64,000 nucleotides of DNA from Campylobacterales bacterium (GTDB lineage Bacteria; Campylobacterota; Campylobacteria; Campylobacterales; Sulfurimonadaceae), in NCBI GenBank assembly GCA_026390115.1, contig JAPLGO010000012.1, positions 124,001-188,000 on the forward strand, written 5' to 3'. A model generated the notes under the pieces. That model did not search any database, was not told where the DNA came from, and saw only the letters and a list, made by a program, of their open reading frames with translations. Both the position numbers and the translations under genes were made by a program. Positions 1 to 8,900 of this stretch are shown in pieces. Numbering within the stretch: position 1 is the stretch's first letter; each line of letters starts with the position of its first letter.

Positions 1-850
1 CAATATATGGACCATATGGAGTATCAAAGATACCTGCTACACGAGATGAACCGATGTTGCCATCTGGGTCAATTACACTTGAAGTAGGGTAAACTTTAAG
101 TGGTTCAAGTGTCATAGCATCCATTAAAACTGCACCGCCCGGTACATAGTTACCAGCCATGAGGAATCTACCGTCTGGAGAAACTGCAAGACCACGAGAA
201 TCAGAACCAACTTGACACTCTGCAATTTTTTGTTGTCCCGGAGTGTTAAGGTCGAACATAGTTACTAAACCTGAACGGGAGATTGAATACGCATAACGAG
301 GTTGTCTTTTATTTGTGACCGTAACATGCACAGCAAAACCAGCATCGTGTCTTGATAAAAGTTTACCTGTAGTACCATCTAAGAAAACAACTTTCGCTGC
401 ATCTCTTTCTGTTACAAACACGATATCTGTATTTTTCTTAACATCAACAGCTTGAGGGTATTTTGTAAAAAGCTCTACTCTATCATTAAGCTTTTTCCAA
501 CCACCTTTTACAGCTTCCATAGTTAGCTGATCAATCTTTTTACCTTTAAAGTGTTGTAGGTAATCAACCATTTTATCAGCATCAGTCTTATTGAATTTTT
601 CTTTAAACTGAGGCATTGCCGTACCTGCACGCCCATTAAGGATAGTTTCAGATAATGTATAAGCATTTTTCTTTTCAAGTACACTTGGACGAAGATCTGA
701 ACCAACACCACCTTCATGGTTTGGTCCGTGGCACCCCTGACACTCTTTTTCAAATACTTTTTCAACATCCATGTTTGATGTATCACCAAATAGACCTGAT
801 GAAACTACTGCTAAAGCGGCAACTGATAGTACTAATTTATTAAATTTCAT
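1..850 (-). CDS. nirS: Cytochrome cd1 nitrite reductase, N-terminal part (runs off left edge)
   Basis: Periplasmic reductase of nitrite to nitric oxide in denitrification. The reading frame starts at the ATG at 850 and is open to the window edge (about 283 residues seen; the family is near 550-600). Residues 1-22 form a signal peptide. A class I cytochrome c domain follows with the heme motif CQGCH at residues 37-41 and a candidate Met ligand in GTAMPQF. After that comes a beta-propeller start (DIVFVTERDAAKVVF, SRSGLVTMFDLNT, GLAVSPDGRF), as in the heme d1 domain. It is the last visible gene of the nor-nir run, 52 bp after a 50-codon membrane gene. The d1 ligand region is mostly outside the window, so a NirN or NirF-like relative is possible but less likely next to norCB. 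Confidence 0.88.
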   Translation of the reverse strand, partial: MKFNKLVLSVAALAVVSSGLFGDTSNMDVEKVFEKECQGCHGPNHEGGVGSDLRPSVLEKKNAYTLSETILNGRAGTAMPQFKEKFNKTDADKMVDYLQHFKGKKIDQLTMEAVKGGWKKLNDRVELFTKYPQAVDVKKNTDIVFVTERDAAKVVFLDGTTGKLLSRHDAGFAVHVTVTNKRQPRYAYSISRSGLVTMFDLNTPGQQKIAECQVGSDSRGLAVSPDGRFLMAGNYVPGGAVLMDAMTLEPLKVYPTSSVIDPDGNIGSSRVAGIFDTPYGPYI

Positions 851-880
851 TTTTTCTCCCTTTTTTTAAATAAAGATTGA

Positions 881-898
881 ACGAACCCGAAGGTTCGT
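881..898 (-). terminator. Stable TTCG-tetraloop hairpin between the small nor gene and nirS
   Basis: On the transcribed strand arm ACGAACC (898-892) pairs perfectly with GGTTCGT (887-881) around a TTCG loop. There is no long T run directly after it, so it may be an mRNA processing or stability element, or a partial terminator that sets nirS level relative to norCB. Confidence 0.5.
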
Positions 899-901
899 AA
901 A

Positions 902-1054
902 CTACTTTTCGTTCTCTAAACGATTTTTTTCTTGTTTATAAATCCAAAACATTGGAAGCACAATAAAACTGTGAAGAAAAATCGTTAGAGTCAAAGGACC
1001 CTGATTTAACCAACCAAAAAAGCTTGGTACAATATCTGTGAATGGTTCAAACAT
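902..1054 (-). CDS. 50-residue membrane protein in the nor-nir operon
   Basis: Short frame with a strong Shine-Dalgarno (AAGGAGGG, 6 nt before the ATG at 1054). The product begins MFEPFTDIVPSFFGWLNQ, has one hydrophobic segment (about residues 20-38) and ends in a basic, charged tail. It lies 11 bp after norB and before nirS on the same strand, so it is probably co-transcribed with both. No family recognised. A small accessory subunit or assembly factor of cNOR would fit the position, but that is inference. Confidence 0.65.
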   Translation of the reverse strand: MFEPFTDIVPSFFGWLNQGPLTLTIFLHSFIVLPMFWIYKQEKNRLENEK

Positions 1055-1065
1055 AATAACCCTCC

Positions 1066-2490
1066 TTATCTTATATGTACAGCATTTTTGCCGGTACTTA
1101 AAAAGTCTTTAATCAAGAATAGGAAACCTAAGAATGTTACTACGCCCATAATAAGTCTCCAGTCCATACCTTGTAGCATCCACATACCACTGTGACCATC
1201 AAAGTATCCAGCCCATGTAGCACCCATTTGTGCACGAGTAACAATTACATCTACATAACCAGCAATTGTAAGCGCTACCGTCATTCCCATAACTCCACCT
1301 GCAATCATCCAAGCAGCTGCAATTGATGATTTAGTGTGTTTAAGAACTTTAATACCGTTTGATCCCTGTATAGCAACATACATCATACCTATAAGAATAG
1401 TCGCATATGCACCAAAGAATGCTAAGTGACCATGCGCTGATGTAAATTGTGTACCATGCGTATAAAGGTTTACCTGTGGCAATGTATGGAAGAATCCCCA
1501 AACACCAGCACCTAAGAAGTTACCAAAAGCTTGAAGTATAAACCAAGTAAACGCAGGTTTGTTAGTTATAACTGAACCCTCTTCTCCTCTTTGATGTGCT
1601 GCACCTTGTTGTTTACCCCAGTCATAAAGTACATGGATAAACATCGCAACAAGTGGTAATGGTTCAAGCGCACTAAATAATGCTCCGATTTCCCACCAGT
1701 ATTCAGGAGTACCAATCCAAAAGTAGTGGTGACCCATACCAAGAATTCCTGAACCAAATAGCATCGCTACTTCAATCCATAACCACATTTCAACTACTTT
1801 ACGGTGTGCGCCAATCATAGTAATAAGACCGTATGCTGCAATAGCACCAACAAATACTTCCCATGTAGCTTCAACCCATAGGTGAATTACCCACCACCAC
1901 CAGAATTGATCAACAGAGATATTGTCAGTAAAAAACATACCTGCAAGATAAATACCGGCAAATGCTAGCATATCAGCCATAAGTACAGTTACAATTCCAG
2001 TTGGTTTGCCTTTCATCCCTGTTGCATAAAGATTACCAATAAATCCAAGAACTACTACAACGATACCAATATCTGCCCAACGAGGAGCTTCAATGTATTC
2101 ACGACCCTCTGTAATAAACCAGATTGTTGTTTCATCTGCTGGTCCAACTTGAACAAGTAAATATACCAAAACAACAACAACGATAGCCGCTGCAAATACC
2201 CAAAAGAGTAACTTGCCGATTTTAATTCCTACAGTCTCAATGCCTGTTTCATCAGGTAAAAGCCAATAAACAGAGCCAATCATTGCAAATACCATCCATA
2301 CAACAAGTGCATTAATGTGTAAAATTCTAGCAATAGAAAAGTCCACTATCTCAAATAAAAATCCGGGCATAACATATTGGATTGCCGCAATTAAACCAAA
2401 AAGTAGTTGAGCACCAAAAATAATAGCAGCAAAAGTGAAATACCATGTTGCTAGTTGTTTTGATTCCCATTTTAAATGATTACTTGCCAT
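1066..2490 (-). CDS. norB: Nitric oxide reductase subunit B (cytochrome b/b3-FeB)
   Basis: Catalytic membrane subunit that reduces NO to N2O using electrons from NorC. 474 residues, about 12 membrane helices, the usual family length. Expected metal ligands are visible: H58 (ILHIN) for low-spin heme b, H203 (VIHLWVEATWE) and H254/H255 (GMGHHYFWIG) for FeB, and H353/H355 (SAHGHLAFF) for heme b3 and heme b. The conserved acidic E207 and E211 near FeB are present. The start overlaps the end of norC by 11 nt, indicating translational coupling. Confidence 0.96.
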   Translation of the reverse strand: MASNHLKWESKQLATWYFTFAAIIFGAQLLFGLIAAIQYVMPGFLFEIVDFSIARILHINALVVWMVFAMIGSVYWLLPDETGIETVGIKIGKLLFWVFAAAIVVVVLVYLLVQVGPADETTIWFITEGREYIEAPRWADIGIVVVVLGFIGNLYATGMKGKPTGIVTVLMADMLAFAGIYLAGMFFTDNISVDQFWWWWVIHLWVEATWEVFVGAIAAYGLITMIGAHRKVVEMWLWIEVAMLFGSGILGMGHHYFWIGTPEYWWEIGALFSALEPLPLVAMFIHVLYDWGKQQGAAHQRGEEGSVITNKPAFTWFILQAFGNFLGAGVWGFFHTLPQVNLYTHGTQFTSAHGHLAFFGAYATILIGMMYVAIQGSNGIKVLKHTKSSIAAAWMIAGGVMGMTVALTIAGYVDVIVTRAQMGATWAGYFDGHSGMWMLQGMDWRLIMGVVTFLGFLFLIKDFLSTGKNAVHIR

Positions 2491-3133
2491 TTAATGCTCC
2501 TTGTATTTTTCCGAAGTTTCTTGGGAATCCATTTGTGTCAATAGATGACATATGTTTTAAGAAAGCGACTAACCCTTTAGCTTCTGCTGCTGTAATACCA
2601 AGGTTTGGCATCATACGAGCATGCGTAGGATATTTTGACGGAAATTGTAAAAATTCAGCCATTGCTTCTTCTTTTGTATTTTTGCCAGTCATAGCTTGCA
2701 TAGAACCAGTTGATTCCCATGCTGGGTCTAACCATGCTTTTGTTAAATCCGGTGCGTAATACGCTCCGTTTCCAAGAAGTGTATGACAATCCATACAATT
2801 TTTTGCTTGTGAACCTAATTTACCTAGGTGCAATAAATCACCTGCTTCTTTTTCTGAGTAATCATCTCTTCCAAAGAATTTTTCTTTTGCTCCAATCACC
2901 GGAACTTCATGTCCACGCTTTGTGTCCATTTCATAAGTGATTTTATAGTTGATAACTGTAGGTCCTGGAACTCTTTTAGTTACGCCATTTTTTAGATCTG
3001 CATCACTGCCCATAGAAATTTGCCCCGAAGTATCAAAGGTTAACCAAATTAATAATATCGCTGCAAATCCTGTAACCCACGCCGCTGATCGTTGCCAGAA
3101 GCGATTGTCACTCCATACGGATTTATTTGCCAC
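2480..3133 (-). CDS. norC: Nitric oxide reductase subunit C (membrane-anchored cytochrome c)
   Basis: Electron-input subunit of cNOR. 217 residues; one N-terminal membrane anchor (about 17-34) with the rest in the periplasm. The single heme c motif is CMDCH at 113-117, followed by the typical LLGNGAYYAPDLTKAW stretch; M174 in ARMMPNLG is the probable axial ligand. It overlaps norB by 11 nt and follows a small membrane gene by 38 bp in the same operon. Confidence 0.96.
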   Translation of the reverse strand: MANKSVWSDNRFWQRSAAWVTGFAAILLIWLTFDTSGQISMGSDADLKNGVTKRVPGPTVINYKITYEMDTKRGHEVPVIGAKEKFFGRDDYSEKEAGDLLHLGKLGSQAKNCMDCHTLLGNGAYYAPDLTKAWLDPAWESTGSMQAMTGKNTKEEAMAEFLQFPSKYPTHARMMPNLGITAAEAKGLVAFLKHMSSIDTNGFPRNFGKIQGALNGK

Positions 3134-3171
3134 TCTTTCCTCCTAAAATAATTGTTGAAAATATATACATC

Positions 3172-3498
3172 TTAGTGTTCATTTTGTTCATGAACCTGAT
3201 GTTGCATATAATAGACGGCATGCGGAAGCAACAGATAACCAATCATCGCTACCACCAAAGCTTTCGCCGTAGTGTCTCCTACATGCATTAAACTTCCCAT
3301 TACATATAAACAATAAGCAGTCAATAGCCAAAATAAGTATGCCAAAGGCATAGCCCATTTTTTAAGCATACCAACTTTTACTGCTGTATATATACCAACA
3401 TAGAATCCTCCAAAAACTATAACAAGTGCAGAAGAGACAAAAATAGGTAAAAAATCATTTAACGCTATTTCAGGTTGAACTGCTAATACTTCTACCAT
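3172..3498 (-). CDS. Small polytopic membrane protein leading the nor operon
   Basis: 108 residues with about three hydrophobic helices (17-39, 47-68, 78-96) and a His-rich C-terminus (HAVYYMQHQVHEQNEH). First gene behind the FNR-type box and 38 bp before norC, so likely co-regulated with NO reductase. No family recognised; a NOR accessory or NO-related membrane factor is inferred only from position. A Shine-Dalgarno (GAGGAG) precedes the ATG. Confidence 0.8.
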   Translation of the reverse strand: MVEVLAVQPEIALNDFLPIFVSSALVIVFGGFYVGIYTAVKVGMLKKWAMPLAYLFWLLTAYCLYVMGSLMHVGDTTAKALVVAMIGYLLLPHAVYYMQHQVHEQNEH

Positions 3499-3544
3499 TT
3501 TTCACTCCTCTTAATTAGTAATAAGATTTCAGAATCATTTGAAG

Positions 3545-3584
3545 TTTATAGTCTTTTTACATCAAAGTAGTTGACTTATATCAA
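3545..3584 (-). promoter_or_regulatory. CRP/FNR-family box and -10 of the nor-nir operon
   Basis: TTGACTTATATCAA at 3571-3584 matches the FNR/Dnr/NnrR consensus TTGAT-N4-ATCAA at 9 of 10 positions. On the minus strand a -10 hexamer TATAAA lies at 3550-3545, which puts the box centre near -40, the class II activator position. This predicts oxygen- or NO-responsive activation of the operon starting at 3498. Confidence 0.72.
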
Positions 3585-3754
3585 TTGTTACAATTAATAA
3601 TATAGTTTTATAATTTTTTTATAAAGAATGTAACAATTTGATAGTAAGTAAATTATTTGCACAAGTTTGTAGCGTAACTCCCTATATGTAGGATAATATA
3701 TATGTTATATAAATTGATGTATAATTTTAGCAATAATAAACTTTGAGGCTTTTC

Positions 3755-4681
3755 GTGCAAAATATTCCACATGTTCCAGTTTTATACGCGCAGGTTATAG
3801 ATGCTTTTAAAGAGATAAAAGATGGAATAGTTATTGATTGCACAATGGGGTATGGCGGGCACTCTTCTATGATACTCGAAGCAAATTCGAATGTAACACT
3901 TATAGCAATAGACCAAGATCAAACAGCAATAGATTTCTCAACTTCAAGATTGGCAAAATATGGTGATAGAGTGACCATTAAAAAAGGTCGTTTTTCCTCT
4001 GTAATAAAAGATATTTTGCAAGAAGTAGATCCGAAAAATGTGAAGGGTATTTTGGCGGATATCGGCGTTTCTTCACTGCAATTGGATCAAAAAGAGAGAG
4101 GGTTTTCCTATGAGAGTGCCAATCTTGATATGAGAATGGATAAAAATGCACTATTAACGGCTTCAAATGTTGTAAATGATTATTCAATACAAGAGCTAGA
4201 GAGAGTGCTTTTAGAGTATGGAGAACTTAGAAATTATAAAAAACTGGCATCAGAAATAGTAAAAAATCGTCCTTTTACTTCTGCAAAAGAGTTGAGTGAC
4301 AGAGTTAAATCACACATGCCACACGGTAAAAAAATACATCCTGCAACGCTCTTAATGCAGGCAATTCGAATAGAAGTAAATAATGAGCTAGGGGAGTTGC
4401 AATCTCTTCTAAAAAGTTTCGAAGAGGCGAAATTTCCACAAGCTATAATTTCTATAATCTCATTTCATTCATTAGAAGATAGAATTGTAAAACAGGAGTT
4501 TAGCAGATGGAATAAGTCTTGTATTTGTCCGGATGAGGCGATGCGATGCACATGCTCAAACAATCATAAACTTGGAAGAATTTTAACAAAAAAACCGCTT
4601 ATGGCAGAAGATGATGAGCTAAAAGAGAATCCTAGAAGTAGAAGTGCAAAGATGAGAATTTTTAAAATGGACTCAAAATGA
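3755..4681 (+). CDS. rsmH: 16S rRNA (cytosine-1402 N4)-methyltransferase
   Basis: Methylates C1402 in the ribosomal P site using S-adenosylmethionine. Motifs: HVPVL at the N-terminus, the SAM loop DCTMGYGGHS, ADIGVSSLQLD and ISFHSLEDRIVKQEF near the C-terminus; about 308 residues, the usual length. The GTG at 3755 is chosen because GAGG lies 6 nt upstream and MQNIPHVPVL fits the family start; the frame is open to a TTG at 3743 with no ribosome site. A -10 TATAAT is at 3720-3725. It overlaps the next gene by 4 nt. Confidence 0.95.
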   Translation: MQNIPHVPVLYAQVIDAFKEIKDGIVIDCTMGYGGHSSMILEANSNVTLIAIDQDQTAIDFSTSRLAKYGDRVTIKKGRFSSVIKDILQEVDPKNVKGILADIGVSSLQLDQKERGFSYESANLDMRMDKNALLTASNVVNDYSIQELERVLLEYGELRNYKKLASEIVKNRPFTSAKELSDRVKSHMPHGKKIHPATLLMQAIRIEVNNELGELQSLLKSFEEAKFPQAIISIISFHSLEDRIVKQEFSRWNKSCICPDEAMRCTCSNNHKLGRILTKKPLMAEDDELKENPRSRSAKMRIFKMDSK

Positions 4682-5028
4682 GTAAAAATTTGAGCGATTT
4701 TATGAATGAAAATATGAAGCAGATAGTAATTGAACAAATTAGTGAAAAACCGAGTGAAAAGAGTGAGCTTTTAGATGAAATAGAATCAGTTATAAATTCA
4801 AATAAAAGTCTTAGTTTTGCCAATTTTGGATATGTCTTACTATCATTAATTTTTGCTTCAATGTTTATTTTTCCAAAAATTTATATTCAGCAACAGATTT
4901 ATTTTAAAAGTAGAGAAATATCAAAATTAAAAGATGAATATGATACTTTAAAAGAAGAGAATAGGCTGATAGGCACTTCCGTGGAATCAATAAGATTTAA
5001 AAACCAAATTCTTGATACTCTATTTTAG
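4678..5028 (+). CDS. ftsL: FtsL-like cell division protein
   Basis: 116 residues with a cytoplasmic acidic N-terminus, one membrane helix (about 50-68) and a C-terminal coiled coil (KSREISKLKDEYDTLKEENRLIG), the bitopic FtsL/DivIC layout. Its position straight after rsmH, with an ATGA overlap, is the classic rsmH-ftsL order of the division cluster. Sequence identity is not diagnostic, so the call depends on topology and synteny. No ftsI or mur genes follow here. Confidence 0.75.
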   Translation: MSKNLSDFMNENMKQIVIEQISEKPSEKSELLDEIESVINSNKSLSFANFGYVLLSLIFASMFIFPKIYIQQQIYFKSREISKLKDEYDTLKEENRLIGTSVESIRFKNQILDTLF

Positions 5029-5103
5029 CTTTAAAAATAACTTCGTTTTTTGTAAGTTAATAAAAATAGTTTAAGAATCAGAAAAAAATAAGGTGCCATT
5101 GAG

Positions 5104-5109
5104 TATAAT
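5104..5109 (+). promoter_or_regulatory. -10 element of the tRNA(CAU) gene
   Basis: TATAAT, 15 bp before the first base of the host tRNA half at 5125. It should still fire after phage insertion, and is the only evident promoter upstream of the phage tRNA at 5221. Confidence 0.6.
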
Positions 5110-5124
5110 TTCGCCCTACAAAGT

Positions 5125-5166
5125 GGGTTCTTAGCTCAGTTGGTTAGAGCCCTCCGCTCATAACGG
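5125..5166 (+). pseudogene. 5' half of host tRNA(CAU), broken by the prophage
   Basis: Contains acceptor strand GGGTTCT, complete D arm (GCTC / GAGC), the anticodon 5' strand CTCCG and loop CTCATAA. The matching 3' half (CGGAG, T arm GAGTG/CACTC, AGAACCC, ACCA) is at 53085-53130. Joined through the shared 11 bp they give a perfect 77-nt tRNA. Here the sequence after CGG runs into phage DNA (GTAGGTTT) and cannot fold a T arm or acceptor, so this copy is dead. Identity is either elongator Met or AUA-decoding Ile2. Confidence 0.9.
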
Positions 5167-5183
5167 GTAGGTTTATTTATTTT

Positions 5184-5202
5184 GGGTACCGAGTTGGGTA
5201 CC
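5184..5202 (+). repeat. Left arm-type site: tandem GGTACC dyads
   Basis: GGGTACCGAGTT directly repeated as GGGTACCAATCT, period 12 bp, 17 bp inside attL. The same pair with the same 12-bp period is at 52958-52976 beside the integrase. Placement in both arms next to the core suggests binding sites for integrase or an excisionase. Confidence 0.6.
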
Positions 5203-5220
5203 AATCTTATGTTTCAAAAT

Positions 5221-5297
5221 GGGCTTTTAACTCAGTTGGTTAGAGTCCCCCGCTCATAACGGGGTTGTCGCAGGTTCGAGTCCTGCAAAGCCCACCA
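5221..5297 (+). tRNA. Phage-borne tRNA(CAU), intact replacement
   Basis: 77-nt cloverleaf: acceptor GGGCTTT / AAAGCCC, D stem ACTC / GAGT, anticodon stem CCCCG / CGGGG with loop CTCATAA, T stem GCAGG / CCTGC, encoded ACCA end. All four stems differ from the host gene by paired compensatory changes, so this is a diverged functional gene and not a copy made at integration. It lies inside the prophage, 2 nt from the stop codon of the convergent phage gene. CAU decodes AUG, or AUA if C34 becomes lysidine; the GGTCG-like variable region leans toward Ile2 but does not settle it. Confidence 0.95.
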
Positions 5298-5298
5298 T

Positions 5299-5979
5299 TT
5301 ATGGAACATTATCCTCTTTTACACTCATCTCAATCGCTTTATTCTGTTCCGCTTTCATTAACTGTTCCAGCTGTTCAACAGTCATATTGTTCAACTCATC
5401 CGCACTATAATTTCCATTCGCATTAAAGATAACCGTATCAGGACTTTTACCAAATCTTGCCTCTTTAGCGAGTTTATGGATTTCGCTACTTGCTTTGATG
5501 TCAGCTTGCTTCACTTTTGTAATATCTTTTTTCACTTGATTACTCAGAACGATACTAGAGAGCATCGAGTTCTTAAAGAGTTGTGCATCAAAGTAGTCAG
5601 CTTGTACAGATGCGAGAAGTGTCATATCAGTTTCTATCCGTGCCTGTAGCTGTGCGTTATCACTTCCTATGTCTAAGATACCATCTACTTCTAAATCTCC
5701 TTTCTTGCTCACACCATAGTATTGATTGAGCTTGTTTTTCATTTCGTCATAAACAGAGGTCGCTTCTAGTTCCTCTCGTAACTTCTTTGCAGTGAGAGCA
5801 ACCTTGCCAGATTTAGAGCCTTGAAACCAAAGACCTCCATACTCTTCTCTATCATCATTTTTCCAATCACTCAAAGTAGAGACACTTACCGCCTCATCTT
5901 TGCTTATGTCGGTAAGCGACTTGTTCATAACCTCGAACAAAGCCCTACAGCGAAAACGAATTTCTAAATCATGTGCCAT
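5299..5979 (-). CDS. HTH protein, small-terminase-like (DUF1804 type)
   Basis: 226 residues. The N-terminus (AHDLEIRFRCRALFEVMNKS...SVSTLSDWKND) is a helix-turn-helix of the kind found in Mu-type small terminase proteins; the rest is helical and acidic. Last gene of the phage late strand, its start directly abutting the stop of the giant gene. A DNA-packaging role is inferred from the N-terminal resemblance; TerL lies far away at 33792, which is unusual, so a virion or regulatory DNA-binding protein remains possible. Confidence 0.5.
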   Translation of the reverse strand: MAHDLEIRFRCRALFEVMNKSLTDISKDEAVSVSTLSDWKNDDREEYGGLWFQGSKSGKVALTAKKLREELEATSVYDEMKNKLNQYYGVSKKGDLEVDGILDIGSDNAQLQARIETDMTLLASVQADYFDAQLFKNSMLSSIVLSNQVKKDITKVKQADIKASSEIHKLAKEARFGKSPDTVIFNANGNYSADELNNMTVEQLEQLMKAEQNKAIEMSVKEDNVP

Positions 5980-8900
5980 TTATTTATCCTCAAATTTTTT
6001 AAGCTCTTTTTCAATAGCCTCGGTTGCAGTCTTGAAACCCTCTGTTTTTTTTGTATAAATCTCATTAATCTTTTTCTCTTTTTCTGATTTACTTAAATCT
6101 TTAGAGTAGCTAATATGCTCAACACTATTTTTAGCTTCTGTGAGAGTTTTATTATAGTGACTCATCAATTTACTTAACTGAACATACGCACCTTTTTCTT
6201 GATTATTCATATAATTTTTTATATCTTGACCTTTATCTAAAAATGCTTTTTGTTTTTTAGATTCAAAGCTATTTTTAACTGCTCCAGCTTTTTGCATAAG
6301 TTCATAATATTTTTCACTATATTTTGTAGTGCTATCTTGCTCTTTACCTTTAAATCTATAAGTTAAAAACTCCGCAGGATTTTGAGAAAAAGGTCGCTCT
6401 CCCCAATCTTTAGAGTTCCAAAGCATACCCTCTGTAAAATGTTCTACCATCTTTGCAGTTAAGCCTAAATAACCATCCACATAATGCTGTGTCAAGATAG
6501 GACTTATACCTGTTTTTTTTCCAAACTCTTTATACATTAAAGGAGTTGCGTTAAGGTATTGGTCGCCTTTATCATCTAAATTATCTAAATAGGTAGGTAA
6601 AATAGGACTTCCTTTCCAGTTAGTATTCATAGCATGGTTAAGTATAGGCTGAAATAATCCGCTCACATTCCCAACACTAAACATTGTTTTTACACCCCAA
6701 ATAAAATCTTTTACAGCATCTTCTCCATGCTTTGTATAAATACCGTCTGCCACAATCTCAGGAACAGTTGCAAATGCAAAACCAATATCAAAAGGACGAG
6801 GTATTTTAATATGTGTATCGCCTATAAAGAAGTGCCAATACATTAGTTTTTGGTCTTTTGTAAGTCTTTTATATCTATCATCATCTCTATTTCTTATCCA
6901 AAGAGCAAGTGAAGCAGTAGCAATTAATCCACCCATTATATAAAGCTTTAATTTATGCCCTTGTAGCTCTCCAAGTTGATTTTTAAATTTTAAACTGTTG
7001 CTCAACTTCATCTCTCCGTTGAGAGAGAATATTCTTTTAGCAGTTTTATCTATACCATTTATCCCAGCTTTCATAAATGGAACAGTTGCTAAAAAACCAG
7101 TCCATGTACGATTGCTTCCTTTGATTGTAAAGTCTGTACTTACATCGTTTGCCTCAAATGAACTCTGCATATAGCTCTTACCTGCTTTTTGAGCAAGCGC
7201 AAAATCTCCAACTCTTGTACCGTATTCAAATATATCTGCACCATAAGCCATTCCAGCAAGTAACTTACTAACTACTTCTAAACCACGATTTACTTCTAGC
7301 ATCGCCATACTATCTACATCTCCACCAAGTGTAGTTCTGCGTGTTCCATAGCCACCGCCAGAAGCCATAAAAGCTTTAAAAGTTGGTGTTTTCATAATAA
7401 AGTGATACATACCAACAACGGAAGTGATTATAGGTATAAATTTATTTTTTGATAAAACAGATGCACTTGTCGTATCTCTAACAAAGTTTGTCAAGTAAAA
7501 GAGAGGATTATTCGTAATGTTCCAAGTCATTATGTTTTTAGCTATCATTAAGCCTTGCACTAAGCTGTTATAGTTTGCACCACTAAAAGAAGTAAGACTA
7601 TCAACAAGCCCAGCATCATGTACTTCAAAATAAACTTTTTTATCATCTATGATTACAGTCTCAATATATCCTGTTTGAGAAGTCGGCTTATGTCCATGTG
7701 TCCAAAATTCTAAAGCAGATGGATTGTCAAGTAAGTTTTGCTCTATCTCATTTACATCGACAATCACATCCGCATCTATGCTTCCGCTAAATATCATCCC
7801 ATCTTTTGCAACAGTCACACCAAGCTCTGCCATAAGTTGTGCTACTTTTTTCGCTTGTTGTGCTATGTCAGATTTTACAAGTTTGTTTTCTGCACTTACC
7901 TTTGTTGCAAACACTCCACCCATACCGCTATCATCAAGCATCTTGAAAAATACCGATTTCCCCCGTGAAATTAAAGCTTGTTTGATGTTACTCTCTAATC
8001 CGTTAATAATGTTTTCCATAATATTACCAAGAGAGTGCGTTCCACCTGTAAGTCTTTGTCCTATCTTCGCTGGCGGAACTACTCCGTTTTGTACACTCTC
8101 TGTAACTCTATGAAAAGGTACATAGTTTTTATTCATCTCTTGAAAGTTCTCTTTTTGTGAAGAGGTAATCAAATTCATAGCAACATAAAAGTCCAGCATT
8201 CCATCGTTAAATGTTTGGTACTCATTAAAGATTGCCTCAAATTCAGGGTATTTTTGTGCAAGTGCAAGTCCTGCTTTTATCTCATCTTTTGTGATAAGAT
8301 TCTCACGCCCTTGCCCCATAAGTTCATCCGCTCTCATAGCTACAAGATAATCCGATAAAAGTCTCACACGCTCCTCAGATACCTTTGTAGCAGGGGCAAA
8401 AATATCATTCAACGCTTTACCGCTATAAGTTAAATCTCCACTTTGGGTTACAGTAGGTATTCCAAAGTGCATCGCCGTGTGCATGATAGAGCTTGCATGT
8501 TCAGCAAGTTGTAAAATTTTATAAGCACTATCCATTGCATCTTTAGGATTATCTCCAAGTATTTCAGCTTCAATTCTCTTAATGCTATGTATCTTATCAA
8601 TCGCTGATTGTCTAATGTCCTTGCCTATTTCTTTTTGACCTCTTGCCAATTTCTTAGCTGTTGCATTTAGCTCTCCCCCTTGCTTACTTCTTAGACCTGC
8701 ATCCGCACCTTGATAATAAAATTGGTGCATCCCAGTTTGTAACATCTCCATTTTAGATTGAAGATTTTTATCTTTTGCTAGACGAGCTTCAAAATCTTTT
8801 ACCATTGTTGGTGCTACGAGAGTAAGAGTATTGTAGTTTGTAAGCCACAAACGAATAAACTCAGCAAATCCCTCGCTCAATACTTTTTTAGGGTCTGTAG

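Noticed and set aside
2445-2759. Plus-strand frame over the norB/norC junction
   Set aside because: Antisense shadow of two well-supported genes with no ribosome site.
5221-5297. Second host tRNA in tandem, outside the prophage
   Set aside because: The host tRNA halves place the left phage boundary at 5156-5166, so 5221-5297 is inside the element; only a phage-free relative with both genes would reverse this.
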